In this document: positions 25,259-34,491 of the stretch, piece by piece | How positions within the stretch are numbered: the first letter of the stretch is position 1 | How the letters are laid out: each line of letters opens with the position of its first letter | Assembly (NCBI GenBank): GCA_902776435.1 | Contig: CACYQB010000011.1 | Coordinates: forward strand, 248,001-312,000 | DNA length: 64,000 bases | Direction of reading: 5' to 3' | DNA from: an uncultured Bacteroidales bacterium | GTDB lineage: Bacteria; Bacteroidota; Bacteroidia; Bacteroidales; Muribaculaceae | Notes under the pieces: generated by a model | Seen by the model: only the letters and a program-made list of their open reading frames with translations | What the model was told of the DNA's origin: nothing | Databases searched by the model: none | Position numbers and translations under genes: made by a program

Positions 25259-25587
25259 AACAGCACCAACAGGAACGGGAGGGAACACTCCTCCCGGCCC
25301 ATCATGGTTCAGTGACTGCAAGAGTCGAGAACTTTGACGCTCTTGATTCCGACAGTTTCAATCTTGACCTTGACGACGCTTATGATATTCTGGGCAGACT
25401 TTTTGATGAGTTCACGATAGGATACAGTCGTTTGTCCACTGATGAGATTGACATGATACCCACTCTTCTTGAAGTGCCGGCCGATTCCAGAGACGAGAGC
25501 ATAAAAGCCCACTTCGAGTTCTCCCGATTCGAGACCATCGGGACAGAAAGACTGATAGCTTACTACAATTACAAATGCACATCATAA
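25255..25587 (+). CDS. Acidic protein of unknown function, coupled to the Trp-rich gene
   Basis: 110 residues from the ATG at 25255, which overlaps the previous stop by 4 nt. An in-frame ATG at 25234 is possible. Acidic, with 'NLDLDDAYDILGRLFDEFTI' and 'STDEIDMIPTLLEVPADSRD'. Not recognised. The 4-nt overlap suggests that it is made together with the Trp-rich protein. Confidence 0.55.
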   Translation: MKQHQQEREGTLLPAHHGSVTARVENFDALDSDSFNLDLDDAYDILGRLFDEFTIGYSRLSTDEIDMIPTLLEVPADSRDESIKAHFEFSRFETIGTERLIAYYNYKCTS

Positions 25588-25614
25588 AGTGCTTGCATTT
25601 CCAATAAGAGTTAT

Positions 25615-25622
25615 TATATTTG
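25615..25622 (+). promoter_or_regulatory. -7 box for the PGN_0703-like gene
   Basis: TATATTTG, perfect TAnnTTTG match, 33 nt before the ATG at 25655; TTG at about 25592 is a possible -33. Confidence 0.6.
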
Positions 25623-25654
25623 CAAAGTAAAACAATTTAATCAAGAATTTGAAA

Positions 25655-26620
25655 ATGACGTACAAAGAAAGACAAAAAGAGATTCAAGAGGCCCTTTTTG
25701 ATCACTCTCAATTAGGGGGCAAATTTAAAGGTGATTATCATCCATCCTATGATCGTTTTATCTTGAAAAACTATAAGGATAATTTCATTGAGCAAGTATG
25801 TTATGACGATGTGATCAAGTATTTTGACGAGAATGGAATCGGCTGGTGGAGCGGCGATGTGCCCACCACACATACTCTATCCTCGCAAATTGCTTGCATT
25901 AACCATCTGTTCCCACTCAGAAAAAACCGAGATGCCGTTTTGGCATTGGCTAAGTCCATTGACCCGGAATTTGAAAGTGTGGAGATACTTGAGAATGACA
26001 AGGAAAAGGACGGCTATATTTCCTTTGAGGTTGTTAGTACTACAGACCATTTGAATGAAAAGCGAGGGCAGAATAATCTCAAGAGAGGCGCTCTTTGCAC
26101 CTCCATCGATGCCGTGATTCTTGCAAAGAAAAAGGGCAAACGTGTGATGTTAACCATTGAATGGAAATACGTTGAGAGTTATGGCAATGAGGATAAATCC
26201 CAGAACAAGGATGGGAGAACAAGTGGAGACACTCGGTTAAGGAGGTACTCTGGTCTTATTGATAACTCAAAGCAACTGAAGAGCCTTGACAATTACCGTG
26301 GTTCTGTCTATTTCTTCGAGCCATTCTATCAGCTAATGAGGCAGACACTTTGGGCAGAGCAAATGGTAAAGCATAAGGATAATGAAGTAATAAAGGCAGA
26401 TGACTACCTCCATGTCCATGTTGTACCAAGAGGAAACAATGAACTGCTTCACAAGAAATATCCATGTAGCGGGGGCAAAGATATGCTCACCACATGGAAA
26501 GGTCAACTTAAGAATCCAAACAAGTATGTATTGATTTCGCCCGCAGAACTATTTTCCAAGTTGCCATGTGACGAATGGAAGGAGTTAATCTGTACGCTCA
26601 AAAAAAGGTATTGGCAATAA
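25655..26620 (+). CDS. PGN_0703-like restriction endonuclease-type protein
   Basis: Looks like a nuclease of the PD-(D/E)XK fold. 'CTSIDAVILAKKKGKRVMLT' followed by 'IEWKYVESYGNEDKS' (about residues 150-185) gives the D...E-x-K active-site pattern, here with EWK in the third position, and resembles the PGN_0703 family. The rest ('RRYSGLIDNSKQLKSL', 'YFFEPFYQLMRQTLWAEQMV') fits that family. 321 residues. Start: ATG at 25655. It is alone behind its own promoter, with another PD-(D/E)XK-like gene next. Confidence 0.72.
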   Translation: MTYKERQKEIQEALFDHSQLGGKFKGDYHPSYDRFILKNYKDNFIEQVCYDDVIKYFDENGIGWWSGDVPTTHTLSSQIACINHLFPLRKNRDAVLALAKSIDPEFESVEILENDKEKDGYISFEVVSTTDHLNEKRGQNNLKRGALCTSIDAVILAKKKGKRVMLTIEWKYVESYGNEDKSQNKDGRTSGDTRLRRYSGLIDNSKQLKSLDNYRGSVYFFEPFYQLMRQTLWAEQMVKHKDNEVIKADDYLHVHVVPRGNNELLHKKYPCSGGKDMLTTWKGQLKNPNKYVLISPAELFSKLPCDEWKELICTLKKRYWQ

Positions 26621-26676
26621 TTGAGGGTGTTATCTTAATGCGACATATAATCCAACCAATAAACATAAAATGAATT

Positions 26677-27399
26677 ATGACTAACGAAGAATTACAACAT
26701 ATTATTGAAAAAATTGTCAAGGACGCTTTTGATAGAATAGAGTATGCTTATCAACATCATCGAGAGCGCAAACAAAATATGAATAAAGATAAAATTGCTG
26801 AGCAGATGCCATTAACTCGTTTAGTGTTCCCTAGGTATTCTAAAGATGGCGAGTTGAGCGGAGATACAAGAATAAGTGAGCAGGAGCTCCGTTTTGCTTT
26901 TGTGGAAGCTTTCAATGCCGATGATGATGTCAAGAAGCAGAAATTATTCTATTCCATAGAGACACCAACTAAAGAAAAGTATTCGGGTTTTTCTTCAACT
27001 GCTAAAAAGAAAGCGACCCCCAAGCACGATCCTGATGGACAAAGCGGAGAATTTGATTTGGTCATCTTCAATGAAGAATTGGAGAGAGTTTGTTTAATTG
27101 AGTTTAAAGCTAATAATGCAAGTAGAATTGATCATGAAAAAGACCTTCTGAAGTTAGAAACTGAAGGTAAACGAATTTTGTGTTATTTCATAGAAGTAAT
27201 AAAAGCATATTCCGAAAGTGAAAATGATGGGGAGAAAAAACAAAAAACAACAATAGAATCCCTCAAAGAGAAATTTAAATTGCACAATAGTGAGAATAAA
27301 ACTATTATTAAGTGCTATGCTCTTGAAGGAAAGAGTATTAGACATAAGCAGGAAGAAGAAAAGACAGGAGAAGACATAAGCTACAAGTTCAATAAATAG
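26677..27399 (+). CDS. PD-(D/E)XK-like protein, unknown role
   Basis: 240 residues. 'GEFDLVIFNEELERVCLIEF' followed by 'KANNAS' (about residues 125-150) is a D-x(n)-E-x-K pattern on two predicted strands, as in PD-(D/E)XK nucleases. The N-terminal 60 residues are helical and charged. It follows the PGN_0703-like gene by 56 nt and precedes a phosphoesterase by 16 nt, so the three may form one defence-type unit. No partner with a known role identifies it. Confidence 0.6.
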   Translation: MTNEELQHIIEKIVKDAFDRIEYAYQHHRERKQNMNKDKIAEQMPLTRLVFPRYSKDGELSGDTRISEQELRFAFVEAFNADDDVKKQKLFYSIETPTKEKYSGFSSTAKKKATPKHDPDGQSGEFDLVIFNEELERVCLIEFKANNASRIDHEKDLLKLETEGKRILCYFIEVIKAYSESENDGEKKQKTTIESLKEKFKLHNSENKTIIKCYALEGKSIRHKQEEEKTGEDISYKFNK

Positions 27400-27415
27400 A
27401 CGATGACAAAGAACT

Positions 27416-28216
27416 ATGGCTGGTAAGGCTCATCATTTTGATTTTCCAGAGGCTAAAGGCGTTGTCATCAGTGGCGATATTCACGGCGAGTTCAATGAGC
27501 TTGTCTTCAAGTGCTGTGTTCAGTATGGAATGACGGACACGGTGATTATCGTAGCTGGTGACTGCGGCTTTGGGTTTGAGCAACCAGGCTACTATGAGAA
27601 TGTCTATAACCGCAATCGTGCCCGTCTGTCCAAGTCGAACAACTGGATCCTGTTCGTCAGAGGCAACCACGACAATCCGGCCTACTTTAATGATTATCCC
27701 ATCAAGTATCGCCGATGGATGACCGTGCCCGACTATTCTGTAGTTCGGGCGTGTGGCCATGAAATCCTTTGCGTCGGTGGTGCCGTATCCGTCGACAGGT
27801 CGTATCGCATGAACCATTCAGCCTATCATCTGCCGAAACAAGACGAGCCCCTAACCCGTAATATCTATTGGGCTAATGAGTATCCAGTGTTTGATGCTGA
27901 TAAACTTGACGCCATCAGTGAGGACTTCGCTATAGACACCCTTATCACCCACACCGCTCCTTCATTTTGCGAGTTGACATCAAAGGGCGGCCTGTTTGCT
28001 GAGATGGCTATTCGCGATAAGGATTTGACCGAAGATGTAAAGAATGAGCGCCAGGTGATGGATAGTATCCTTGACTATTTGGCTGCTAATCGCCATCCTT
28101 TGCGTTATTGGTTCTACGGGCATTTCCACCAAAGCTGGCAAGCTATCGACAACGAGGGCATCCAATACAACATGCTCGATATCATGGAACTCAAGGAATT
28201 GAGGACCAAAGATTAA
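27416..28216 (+). CDS. Calcineurin-like metallophosphoesterase
   Basis: Two-metal phosphoesterase. The five family motifs are in order: 'GDIHGEFNE' (residues 21-29), 'GDCGFG', 'FVRGNHDN', 'ITHTAP' and 'YGHFHQSW'. 266 residues. The substrate could be a nucleic acid, nucleotide or phosphoprotein. Its place between PD-(D/E)XK-like genes and a repeat element suggests an accessory gene. Confidence 0.88.
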   Translation: MAGKAHHFDFPEAKGVVISGDIHGEFNELVFKCCVQYGMTDTVIIVAGDCGFGFEQPGYYENVYNRNRARLSKSNNWILFVRGNHDNPAYFNDYPIKYRRWMTVPDYSVVRACGHEILCVGGAVSVDRSYRMNHSAYHLPKQDEPLTRNIYWANEYPVFDADKLDAISEDFAIDTLITHTAPSFCELTSKGGLFAEMAIRDKDLTEDVKNERQVMDSILDYLAANRHPLRYWFYGHFHQSWQAIDNEGIQYNMLDIMELKELRTKD

Positions 28217-28295
28217 ACCGCCCCCATGAAGATGATAACTGAGCAACGGATAGCTTATATGTTTCATCTTCATCAGGAGGATACTGGGATTGATA

Positions 28296-28356
28296 CCCCT
28301 CTCTCGCTTTAGGCTTCGAAGGTCGATTTTGTCGGATAAAAGGCTATTTGAACTTG
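28296..28356. repeat. Dispersed ~60-bp repeat, copy B
   Basis: Matches 13182-13242 across CCCCTCT-TCGCTTTAGGCTTCGA-GGTC, TGTCGG-TAAAAGGCT and ACTTG, with a 3-nt gap. Lies between the phosphoesterase and the promoter of the esterase. Confidence 0.7.
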
Positions 28357-28385
28357 CACCATATGCTGCATTATTCCAAAGGCGA

Positions 28386-28417
28386 TTTGGTTTATTTAAA
28401 TAGATTTTGTATATTTG
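28386..28417 (+). promoter_or_regulatory. Promoter for the YqiA-like esterase
   Basis: TTTG at 28386-28389 and TATATTTG at 28410-28417, 20 nt apart; ATG at 28458. Confidence 0.7.
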
Positions 28418-28457
28418 AGGTTGGAAATAAAACAACTTAACAACACTTAATGAAACA

Positions 28458-29036
28458 ATGAAAACTATCGTTTATTTACACGGCTACGGATCCAGTAGCC
28501 AAAGCAGTACTGTGAAGTATCTGATCAAGAAGATGCCGGACTGCAATGTGGTTGCACCCGACATCCCCACCGACCCCGAGGAGGCATTGCCTTTCCTCAA
28601 GAACTACTGTGCCAGCCACAAAGCCAACCTCATCATCGGTACCAGCATGGGTGGCATGTACGCCATGCAGTTGACAGATTATCCCCGCATCTGCGTCAAT
28701 CCTGCGTTGCACATGTCACAACTGACCGGTGTCTTGCAGGTAGGCACATTTGAGCGTTTCCAACCGACGGCCGATGGCCAGACGCACTTTACGATTACCG
28801 AAGAAATCATCCAACACTTCAAGGAGATGGAGGAGCACCTGTTTGAGGGCATCACCAGTGAGAATCAGTCACTGTGTTGGGGCTTCTTTGCTGATGGGGA
28901 TACGCTCGTCAACTGCAAATCGGAGTTTGCTGAGCATTTCACTCATGTGGATGATTTCCACGGCGAGCACCGCATGAACAACCAAGTTATCCGCGACGTT
29001 ATCATCCCCGCCGCCAAAAGAATTCTCACAAAGTAA
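28458..29036 (+). CDS. YqiA/YcfP-type alpha/beta-hydrolase esterase
   Basis: Small serine esterase. 'IVYLHGYGSSSQSSTVKYL' is the oxyanion loop, 'IIGTSMGGMYAMQL' holds the nucleophile Ser (GTSMGG), and 'DGDTLVNC' and 'FHGEHRM' provide the Asp and His. 192 residues, the usual size. Its own promoter and a following hairpin suggest a single-gene unit. Confidence 0.85.
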   Translation: MKTIVYLHGYGSSSQSSTVKYLIKKMPDCNVVAPDIPTDPEEALPFLKNYCASHKANLIIGTSMGGMYAMQLTDYPRICVNPALHMSQLTGVLQVGTFERFQPTADGQTHFTITEEIIQHFKEMEEHLFEGITSENQSLCWGFFADGDTLVNCKSEFAEHFTHVDDFHGEHRMNNQVIRDVIIPAAKRILTK

Positions 29037-29050
29037 TCAACAGAGTAACA

Positions 29051-29091
29051 CACTACTGGTGTCAAGGCTCATATTGCTGGCACCAGTAGTG
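29051..29091. terminator. Hairpin terminator after the esterase
   Basis: 11-bp perfect stem CACTACTGGTG/CACCAGTAGTG with a 19-nt loop. It overlaps the 3' end of the small minus-strand membrane gene. Confidence 0.6.
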
Positions 29092-29256
29092 GAACCGCAG
29101 CAAGAGAATGATAGCTACGGTGCAGAACAGTTTGTTCCAAACCGAGATGTTACCTACAATCGCAGGTGTCCAGCACACGGCTATCATCAGCACACCTGCC
29201 ACTACATGAATCGTTACCATAAAAATCTTGTCCTTGTTCATAATCTTAACAATCAT
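29062..29256 (-). CDS. Small two-segment membrane protein, unknown
   Basis: 64 residues with two hydrophobic segments ('IFMVTIHVVAGVLMIAVCWT' and 'LFCTVAIILLLRFHYW'). The membrane pattern argues for this strand over the overlapping plus frame. The start could also be the ATG at 29241. Not recognised. Confidence 0.5.
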   Translation of the reverse strand: MIVKIMNKDKIFMVTIHVVAGVLMIAVCWTPAIVGNISVWNKLFCTVAIILLLRFHYWCQQYEP

Positions 29257-29375
29257 TAGTTCCTTATTCTGGCGATAAAATGTAAACAAGCCCCCAAAAA
29301 ATTAAAACGGAAACCGATAAAAATTTCATCAGGTTGCTTTTTCAACAAAAGTTGGGAAATATGCCATGGATTTAT

Positions 29376-29383
29376 TATCTTTG
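29376..29383 (+). promoter_or_regulatory. -7 box for the DUF2779-McrBC unit
   Basis: TATCTTTG, perfect TAnnTTTG match, 32 nt before the ATG at 29415. Confidence 0.65.
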
Positions 29384-29414
29384 CGACTCAATAATTAACC
29401 ATTTATCATTACCT

Positions 29415-30965
29415 ATGCCAGGACTTTCCAAATCAAGATACACCACCTTCTGCCAGTGTAGCAAGGCCTTGTGGCTTCGAGTTTATCATCCAGAGCTGCA
29501 ACCCGAGGATCCTAACCTGCAAGCACGATTTGAGGCAGGCAACGAGGTGGGCGACCTGGCGATGGGACTTTTCGGACCCTTTGTAGAGGTGACCACGCAT
29601 ACAGCCGAAGGGAAGCTTGATCTCAAAGCGATGATAGAGAAAACCAAGCATGAAATGGACCGCGGCACTGAGGTCATTTGCGAGGCTTCGTTCTCATATG
29701 AGGGCTGCTACTGTGCCGTTGATATCCTGCGTCACGAGGGAAGCGGATGGGCCATCTATGAAGTGAAAAGTTCCTCAAGCCATAGCAGCGACGAACTCTT
29801 TTTGCCTAGCAAGTTCCACAAATTTGTCGTGGACATTGCCTTCCAACGATGGGTGCTTGAACAATGTGGCATTAAGGTGACTGGCACTTATCTGGTAACC
29901 ATCAACGGAGACTATGAGCGTGTGGGCGACCTTGACATTCACCAGTTGTTCCGCGTCTTCGACCTAAAAGAGAAGGTGGATAACGAGTGTCTGTTGGTTC
30001 CTAACCGAGTGCAACTCGCTAAACAAACCCTAGAACAAGGACATGAACCCGAGCGAGTCATTAGATCTCATTGCACAGACCCCTACCAATGCGGCTTTTG
30101 GCAATATTGCGCTGCTCAGCAAGGTTTGACTCAGGACGTGGGCGAGCCCACCGTGTTTGATCTTTACAGGATGAACTCCTACATGAAATGGCAATACTAC
30201 AATGCCAGTAAAATCACCTTTGAGGATTTACGTGACGAACCATTAAGTGATATGCAGCGGTTACAAATAGAATGTACGTTGGCTGGAACCGAACATATAG
30301 AATCAGAAGGCATAAGGAGCTTCCTTGACGGACTTTCCTATCCTCTCTATTTCCTGGACTTCGAGACCTTTCAGCCCACCATTCCGCCATTCGACCACGT
30401 CAAGCCTTACCAGCAGGTGACTTTCCAATACTCTTTGCATATCATCGAGCACGAAGGTGGCGAATTGATACACAAAGAGTTTCTAGCTCCCTGTAACGGC
30501 ACTGACCCTAGGCGGGCTCTTGCTGAACGCCTGTGCGAAGACATACCGATGAATGTCTGTTCGTTGGCCTATAACAAAGCCTTTGAGTGCACTCGAATCA
30601 AAGAGTTGGCTGGTTTATATCCCGACTTGTCGGCACATTTGCTCAATATATCCGACCACATCGTGGACTTAATCACGCCCTTCCGTGCTGGGCATTACTA
30701 TGTGCCAGCAATGGGCGGTTCATTCTCTATCAAGAGCGTGCTGCCAGCCCTGTTCCCCGATGACCCGTCACTCGACTACCACAACCTCGACGAGCGTGTG
30801 CAGAACGGTGACGACGCCATGACCATTTTTCCCCAGATTCAACACATGGACCCCGACGAGGCCGCAGCCAACCGCGAAGCCCTGCTCCGCTACTGCGAAC
30901 TCGACACCCTCGCCATGGTAAAAGTCTGGCAAAAACTGAGAGAACTAAGCAAATTTAATAAATAA
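29415..30965 (+). CDS. DUF2779 protein: Cas4/RecB-like nuclease plus RNase H-like domain
   Basis: Two putative nuclease parts in one chain (516 residues). The N-terminal part has paired Cys ('TTFCQCSKALWL', residues 8-19), a RecB-like 'GWAIYEVKSSSSH' (E-x-K) at about 115-127 and a later Cys group 'HCTDPYQCGFWQYC', the layout of an iron-sulfur PD-(D/E)XK nuclease such as Cas4. The C-terminal part is DUF2779, with 'YFLDFETFQPTIPPFDHV' (DxE) and 'LLRYCELDTLAMVKVW' (last acidic residue), an RNase H-like exonuclease core. McrB starts 9 nt later, so it may belong to that unit. Start chosen after the promoter. Confidence 0.82.
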   Translation: MPGLSKSRYTTFCQCSKALWLRVYHPELQPEDPNLQARFEAGNEVGDLAMGLFGPFVEVTTHTAEGKLDLKAMIEKTKHEMDRGTEVICEASFSYEGCYCAVDILRHEGSGWAIYEVKSSSSHSSDELFLPSKFHKFVVDIAFQRWVLEQCGIKVTGTYLVTINGDYERVGDLDIHQLFRVFDLKEKVDNECLLVPNRVQLAKQTLEQGHEPERVIRSHCTDPYQCGFWQYCAAQQGLTQDVGEPTVFDLYRMNSYMKWQYYNASKITFEDLRDEPLSDMQRLQIECTLAGTEHIESEGIRSFLDGLSYPLYFLDFETFQPTIPPFDHVKPYQQVTFQYSLHIIEHEGGELIHKEFLAPCNGTDPRRALAERLCEDIPMNVCSLAYNKAFECTRIKELAGLYPDLSAHLLNISDHIVDLITPFRAGHYYVPAMGGSFSIKSVLPALFPDDPSLDYHNLDERVQNGDDAMTIFPQIQHMDPDEAAANREALLRYCELDTLAMVKVWQKLRELSKFNK

Positions 30966-30974
30966 TTAACTGAT

Positions 30975-33107
30975 ATGGCAATGGCAAAAAGACAAACAAA
31001 AAAAAAGGTCTCTCTGGCACCAGAACTATTTAACAATAGTGATTTTATCGTTTTTTCTAATTATGGTGGAATAAAAAAAGAAAATCCAGAGAATTCGAAA
31101 ATTTTTTCAGAATACGAAAGAATAAAAACAAAAATAAGGCATCTCAAAGCTATAATAAAGAGTAATTTATCTTCTGATTATTCTTTTGGAGGCGCTGTGA
31201 GAAGTGATAGTCGTGCAGGAAAAGGACAACCCCTTAAATACAAAGAGTATATTTGGCTATATATTTATAATGACAAGAATTCTAAAATACCAAAAAGTGA
31301 AGGCGGGAAGCTAAAAGATGTTCCTGTAAATGTTTATAATTTATCTTTTGATAAAGATGGGATTTCGATTTGTCTTGATTTCAAGCACGGAGAGTTACCA
31401 GAGGAATTAGAATTACCAGAGGAAAATAAGAAAAAAAGAGTTATTAAATATGACGGGAAGAGTTATAATGATCTTGCTGATGAAATAGTTGATTATTGTA
31501 GAACCCACAGCGATGATTATATAAACAATTACAAAATAATCGAGGCTCATAAACAAGGAGAACTATTACAAGTACCTCAATCAGAATTAAATAACAATGA
31601 CGAAACTGAACCAAACGGTATGAAGGTGCCGGGCACAAAGAAAACTGATATTTTAAAGAAGTGGCCGATGAATTTAATCCTATATGGACCTCCTGGAACG
31701 GGTAAAACCTATAACACAGTAAATAAGGCTCTACAGATTGTTCTTGAATCAGAAGAGTTTAAAGCTTTGGAAGTAAACGCTAGTAAAGAACAAAATTCAG
31801 ATGATAAACGCAAAGTATTTACTGATAGGTACAAAGAATTGAAAAGGGAGGGACGTATTGAGTTTATTACGTTCCATCAATCAATGAGCTATGAGGACTT
31901 TGTTGAGGGTATCAAGCCGATAGCCAATGGAAATGGTGTCACTTATAAAGTCATGCCTGGTATTTTTAAACAGATTTGTGAAAAAGCTTCAACAGCAGCA
32001 ACTAAAACCATTGATCAAGCCCTGACGGAATTCATAAAAGATGTAGAGAGTAAAGGCTCTACAGGATATGACGTTCCGTATTACAAATCTGGTGGTCATT
32101 TTACCATATTTACAAACCAGAAGACAGAATCTTTTAAAGTCACAAATATAAAATCAAATAGTAAAGCTACCCAAAGTGCAACATTTGAGAATATTAAAAA
32201 ATACTACTCCAATCGTTCTGAATCTAAAAACACTTATGTCAAATGTATTGTTGAACTATTAGAACAGTATTATTTGAAGTGCTTAAATAAAAAATCATAC
32301 GTTCTGATTATTGATGAGATTAACCGGGGTAATGTATCTCAGATTTTTGGTGAGTTAATAACACTAATCGAAGAAGACAAAAGATTGGGCAACAAAGAAG
32401 AACTTAAAGTTAAACTTCCTTATAGTAGCACTTGTAAGAAGGAAACTGAAGGAACAAAAGAAGAAGAGGAATTTGGCGTGCCTAATAATCTTTACATCAT
32501 CGGAACAATGAATACCGCTGACCGCAGTGTTGAGGCACTGGATACCGCCTTGCGTCGTCGCTTTTCCTTCGAGGAGATGATGCCAAAATATACAGATGAA
32601 GAAGCACAAGGAATTGAACGAGTAATTGAAGTAGGCGGAGAAAAATTTAAACTCAGTATTATTCTAAAGACTATCAATCAGCGTATTGAAGTGTTAAAAG
32701 GCCGTGAGCAGCAGATTGGGCACAGTTATCTAATGAAGTGCAAAGATGATAAGGATTTAAAGAAAGCATTCAAAGATAAAGTAGTTCCGCTCCTGCAAGA
32801 GTATTTTTATGGCGACTACTCTCAAATTGGACTTGTGCTAGGGCCAGGATTTGTTGAGAAAGTCAAAACTAGCGATAATATATTTCCTAAGGGTTTTGAG
32901 TTTCCAAGTTTAAATGAGGTATATCACCTGCTAACAGACAAAAAATGGGAACAATTGAATATGAATGAAGCTTTACATCAAATGGGTGTTCCTCCATGCT
33001 CAAGCTCTTTAGCAGAAAATACAAACCAAGCTGGAGATCCTCAAATTGAACATGAAGAGGCCAAAACAGAGGATAGCAAAGAAGGCATATATGAAAACCT
33101 ATCATAA
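30975..33107 (+). CDS. mcrB: McrB-type AAA+ GTPase
   Basis: Motor subunit of the modification-dependent restriction system McrBC, which cuts DNA with methylated or otherwise modified cytosines. Walker A 'LILYGPPGTGKTYNTV' (about 232-247), Walker B 'VLIIDEINRGNVSQIFGELI' and the McrB-specific 'GTMNTADRSVEALDTALRRR' (NTAD replaces the NKxD of other GTPases). The N-terminal 215 residues are the variable target-recognition part and are not like E. coli McrB. 710 residues. McrC follows after 9 nt. Confidence 0.92.
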   Translation: MAMAKRQTKKKVSLAPELFNNSDFIVFSNYGGIKKENPENSKIFSEYERIKTKIRHLKAIIKSNLSSDYSFGGAVRSDSRAGKGQPLKYKEYIWLYIYNDKNSKIPKSEGGKLKDVPVNVYNLSFDKDGISICLDFKHGELPEELELPEENKKKRVIKYDGKSYNDLADEIVDYCRTHSDDYINNYKIIEAHKQGELLQVPQSELNNNDETEPNGMKVPGTKKTDILKKWPMNLILYGPPGTGKTYNTVNKALQIVLESEEFKALEVNASKEQNSDDKRKVFTDRYKELKREGRIEFITFHQSMSYEDFVEGIKPIANGNGVTYKVMPGIFKQICEKASTAATKTIDQALTEFIKDVESKGSTGYDVPYYKSGGHFTIFTNQKTESFKVTNIKSNSKATQSATFENIKKYYSNRSESKNTYVKCIVELLEQYYLKCLNKKSYVLIIDEINRGNVSQIFGELITLIEEDKRLGNKEELKVKLPYSSTCKKETEGTKEEEEFGVPNNLYIIGTMNTADRSVEALDTALRRRFSFEEMMPKYTDEEAQGIERVIEVGGEKFKLSIILKTINQRIEVLKGREQQIGHSYLMKCKDDKDLKKAFKDKVVPLLQEYFYGDYSQIGLVLGPGFVEKVKTSDNIFPKGFEFPSLNEVYHLLTDKKWEQLNMNEALHQMGVPPCSSSLAENTNQAGDPQIEHEEAKTEDSKEGIYENLS

Positions 33108-33116
33108 GGATAGCAA

Positions 33117-34292
33117 ATGATACAGGTTTTTGAACATCAGTCACTTAAAAAGGACGAAGATGTCTTTACTGATAAGCATCTTCAAGCCCTGGAGCATTTT
33201 TTGGGTGACAATGACGAGAGAGTTTTTCCCTATTACTCGTTAATTCATAATGGTGTGAGATTTCGCCAATATGTTGGCGTGATATGCGTTGGTGACTTGG
33301 TGATTGAGGTTCTGCCTAAGACAGATAGCGTTGATGAAGACAAAGGCAAATGGCAATCACGTCTGTTGCATATGTTATCACGTGTGTATAAACTAGAAGT
33401 ACGGACACCATCGAATGCGCCACAAGATCATCAAAGCAATAGCCCCATCCTGGACATCTTCATCAATAGATTTCTGCTTGAGGTTGATAAACTGCTCAAT
33501 CGAGGTTTGGTTAAGTGTTACCATAAAGAGGATGGAAATCGGAAAGCATTGAAAGGTAAATTGCTTATTGGCAAACACGTTACCACTAACTTTGTTCATA
33601 AGGAGCGATTTTGTGTCCGTCACACGATTTATGACCAAGAGCATATCTTGAACCGTATCTTGCGCCAGGCCGTCAGTATTATTCCTCGGGTAACCAAAAA
33701 CCCTCAGTTGAGAAGTCACGCCTGCTCCACACTATTCAATTTTCCAGAGTTGCGCGAGGTCGCAATTACCGAAGATCTTTTCAATGGTCTTCAGTTTGAC
33801 CGCAAGACCGAGGACTATCGTGAAGCCGTCAAGATTGCAAAACTACTTCTGTTGCACTTCCGCCCTAAGAACACAGCTGGAAAATACGATATCCTTGCCC
33901 TGATGTTCGATATGAATAAACTTTGGGAGGAATATGTCTATGTCATTCTAAAAAAACAATTTACAAAACATGTGGTGAGAGCACAACCTCGACATAGTTT
34001 CTGGGAGAATAAGATTATTCAGCCCGACATTGTCATCTATGAACAGTCGGGGGAAAACCCATTAATCATAATAGATACTAAATGGAAGTGTCCCACTGAT
34101 AATAAACCTAGTGATGCTGACCTAAAGCAAATGTTTGTTTATCATATTTACTGGCATGTTAGCAATACCGTATTACTATATCCAGATACCGGTAGGCAAC
34201 CTTTTAGTGGTCAATTCCAAAAAACCAAAAATCTAATAGACTTTTCTGGTTTAAAGTGTCACATGATGTATTTTCCTATTTTTGACATTTAA
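33117..34292 (+). CDS. mcrC: McrC-type nuclease subunit
   Basis: PD-(D/E)XK nuclease that pairs with the McrB ring. 391 residues. 'LMFDMNKLWEEYVYVILKKQ' (about 265-285) is the McrBC-binding region, and 'QPDIVIYEQSGENPLIIIDT' followed by 'KWKC' (about 300-325) provides the D...D-x-K active site. Adjacent to mcrB on the same strand and ended by a strong hairpin. Confidence 0.92.
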   Translation: MIQVFEHQSLKKDEDVFTDKHLQALEHFLGDNDERVFPYYSLIHNGVRFRQYVGVICVGDLVIEVLPKTDSVDEDKGKWQSRLLHMLSRVYKLEVRTPSNAPQDHQSNSPILDIFINRFLLEVDKLLNRGLVKCYHKEDGNRKALKGKLLIGKHVTTNFVHKERFCVRHTIYDQEHILNRILRQAVSIIPRVTKNPQLRSHACSTLFNFPELREVAITEDLFNGLQFDRKTEDYREAVKIAKLLLLHFRPKNTAGKYDILALMFDMNKLWEEYVYVILKKQFTKHVVRAQPRHSFWENKIIQPDIVIYEQSGENPLIIIDTKWKCPTDNKPSDADLKQMFVYHIYWHVSNTVLLYPDTGRQPFSGQFQKTKNLIDFSGLKCHMMYFPIFDI

Positions 34293-34321
34293 TTTGCTGA
34301 ATATGACTTAGCTTTATCATT

Positions 34322-34381
34322 ACAACTCCTTACTCAAATATTAAGTTTATATATGTTTTTAACATTTGAGTAAGGAGTTGT
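34322..34381 (+). terminator. Strong terminator after mcrC
   Basis: Perfect 18-bp arms (ACAACTCCTTACTCAAAT and its complement) with a 24-nt AT-rich loop, followed by TTTATC. It separates McrBC from the next block. Confidence 0.85.
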
Positions 34382-34426
34382 TTATCAATAACTTGGCAAG
34401 GGGACACAAGAAAAATTGTGTTCCCT

Positions 34427-34463
34427 TTTTGAATTTTTTCATTTTCTAACCATATTATAAGTG
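34427..34463 (+). promoter_or_regulatory. Shared promoter-like motif, copy 1
   Basis: TTTTGAATTTTTTC followed 22 nt later (from GAATT) by TATTATAAGTG, 29 nt before the ATG at 34492. Not the TAnnTTTG type. Similar copies lie at 34937 and 35259 and, weaker, at 36015. Confidence 0.5.
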
Positions 34464-34491
34464 TGAAAACCATTCTTAATAAAGTACGACT

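Noticed and set aside
29059..29259. Plus-strand 66-codon frame after the esterase
   Set aside because: The opposite strand encodes two good membrane segments; the plus frame is His/Asn-rich without pattern and starts in the terminator hairpin.
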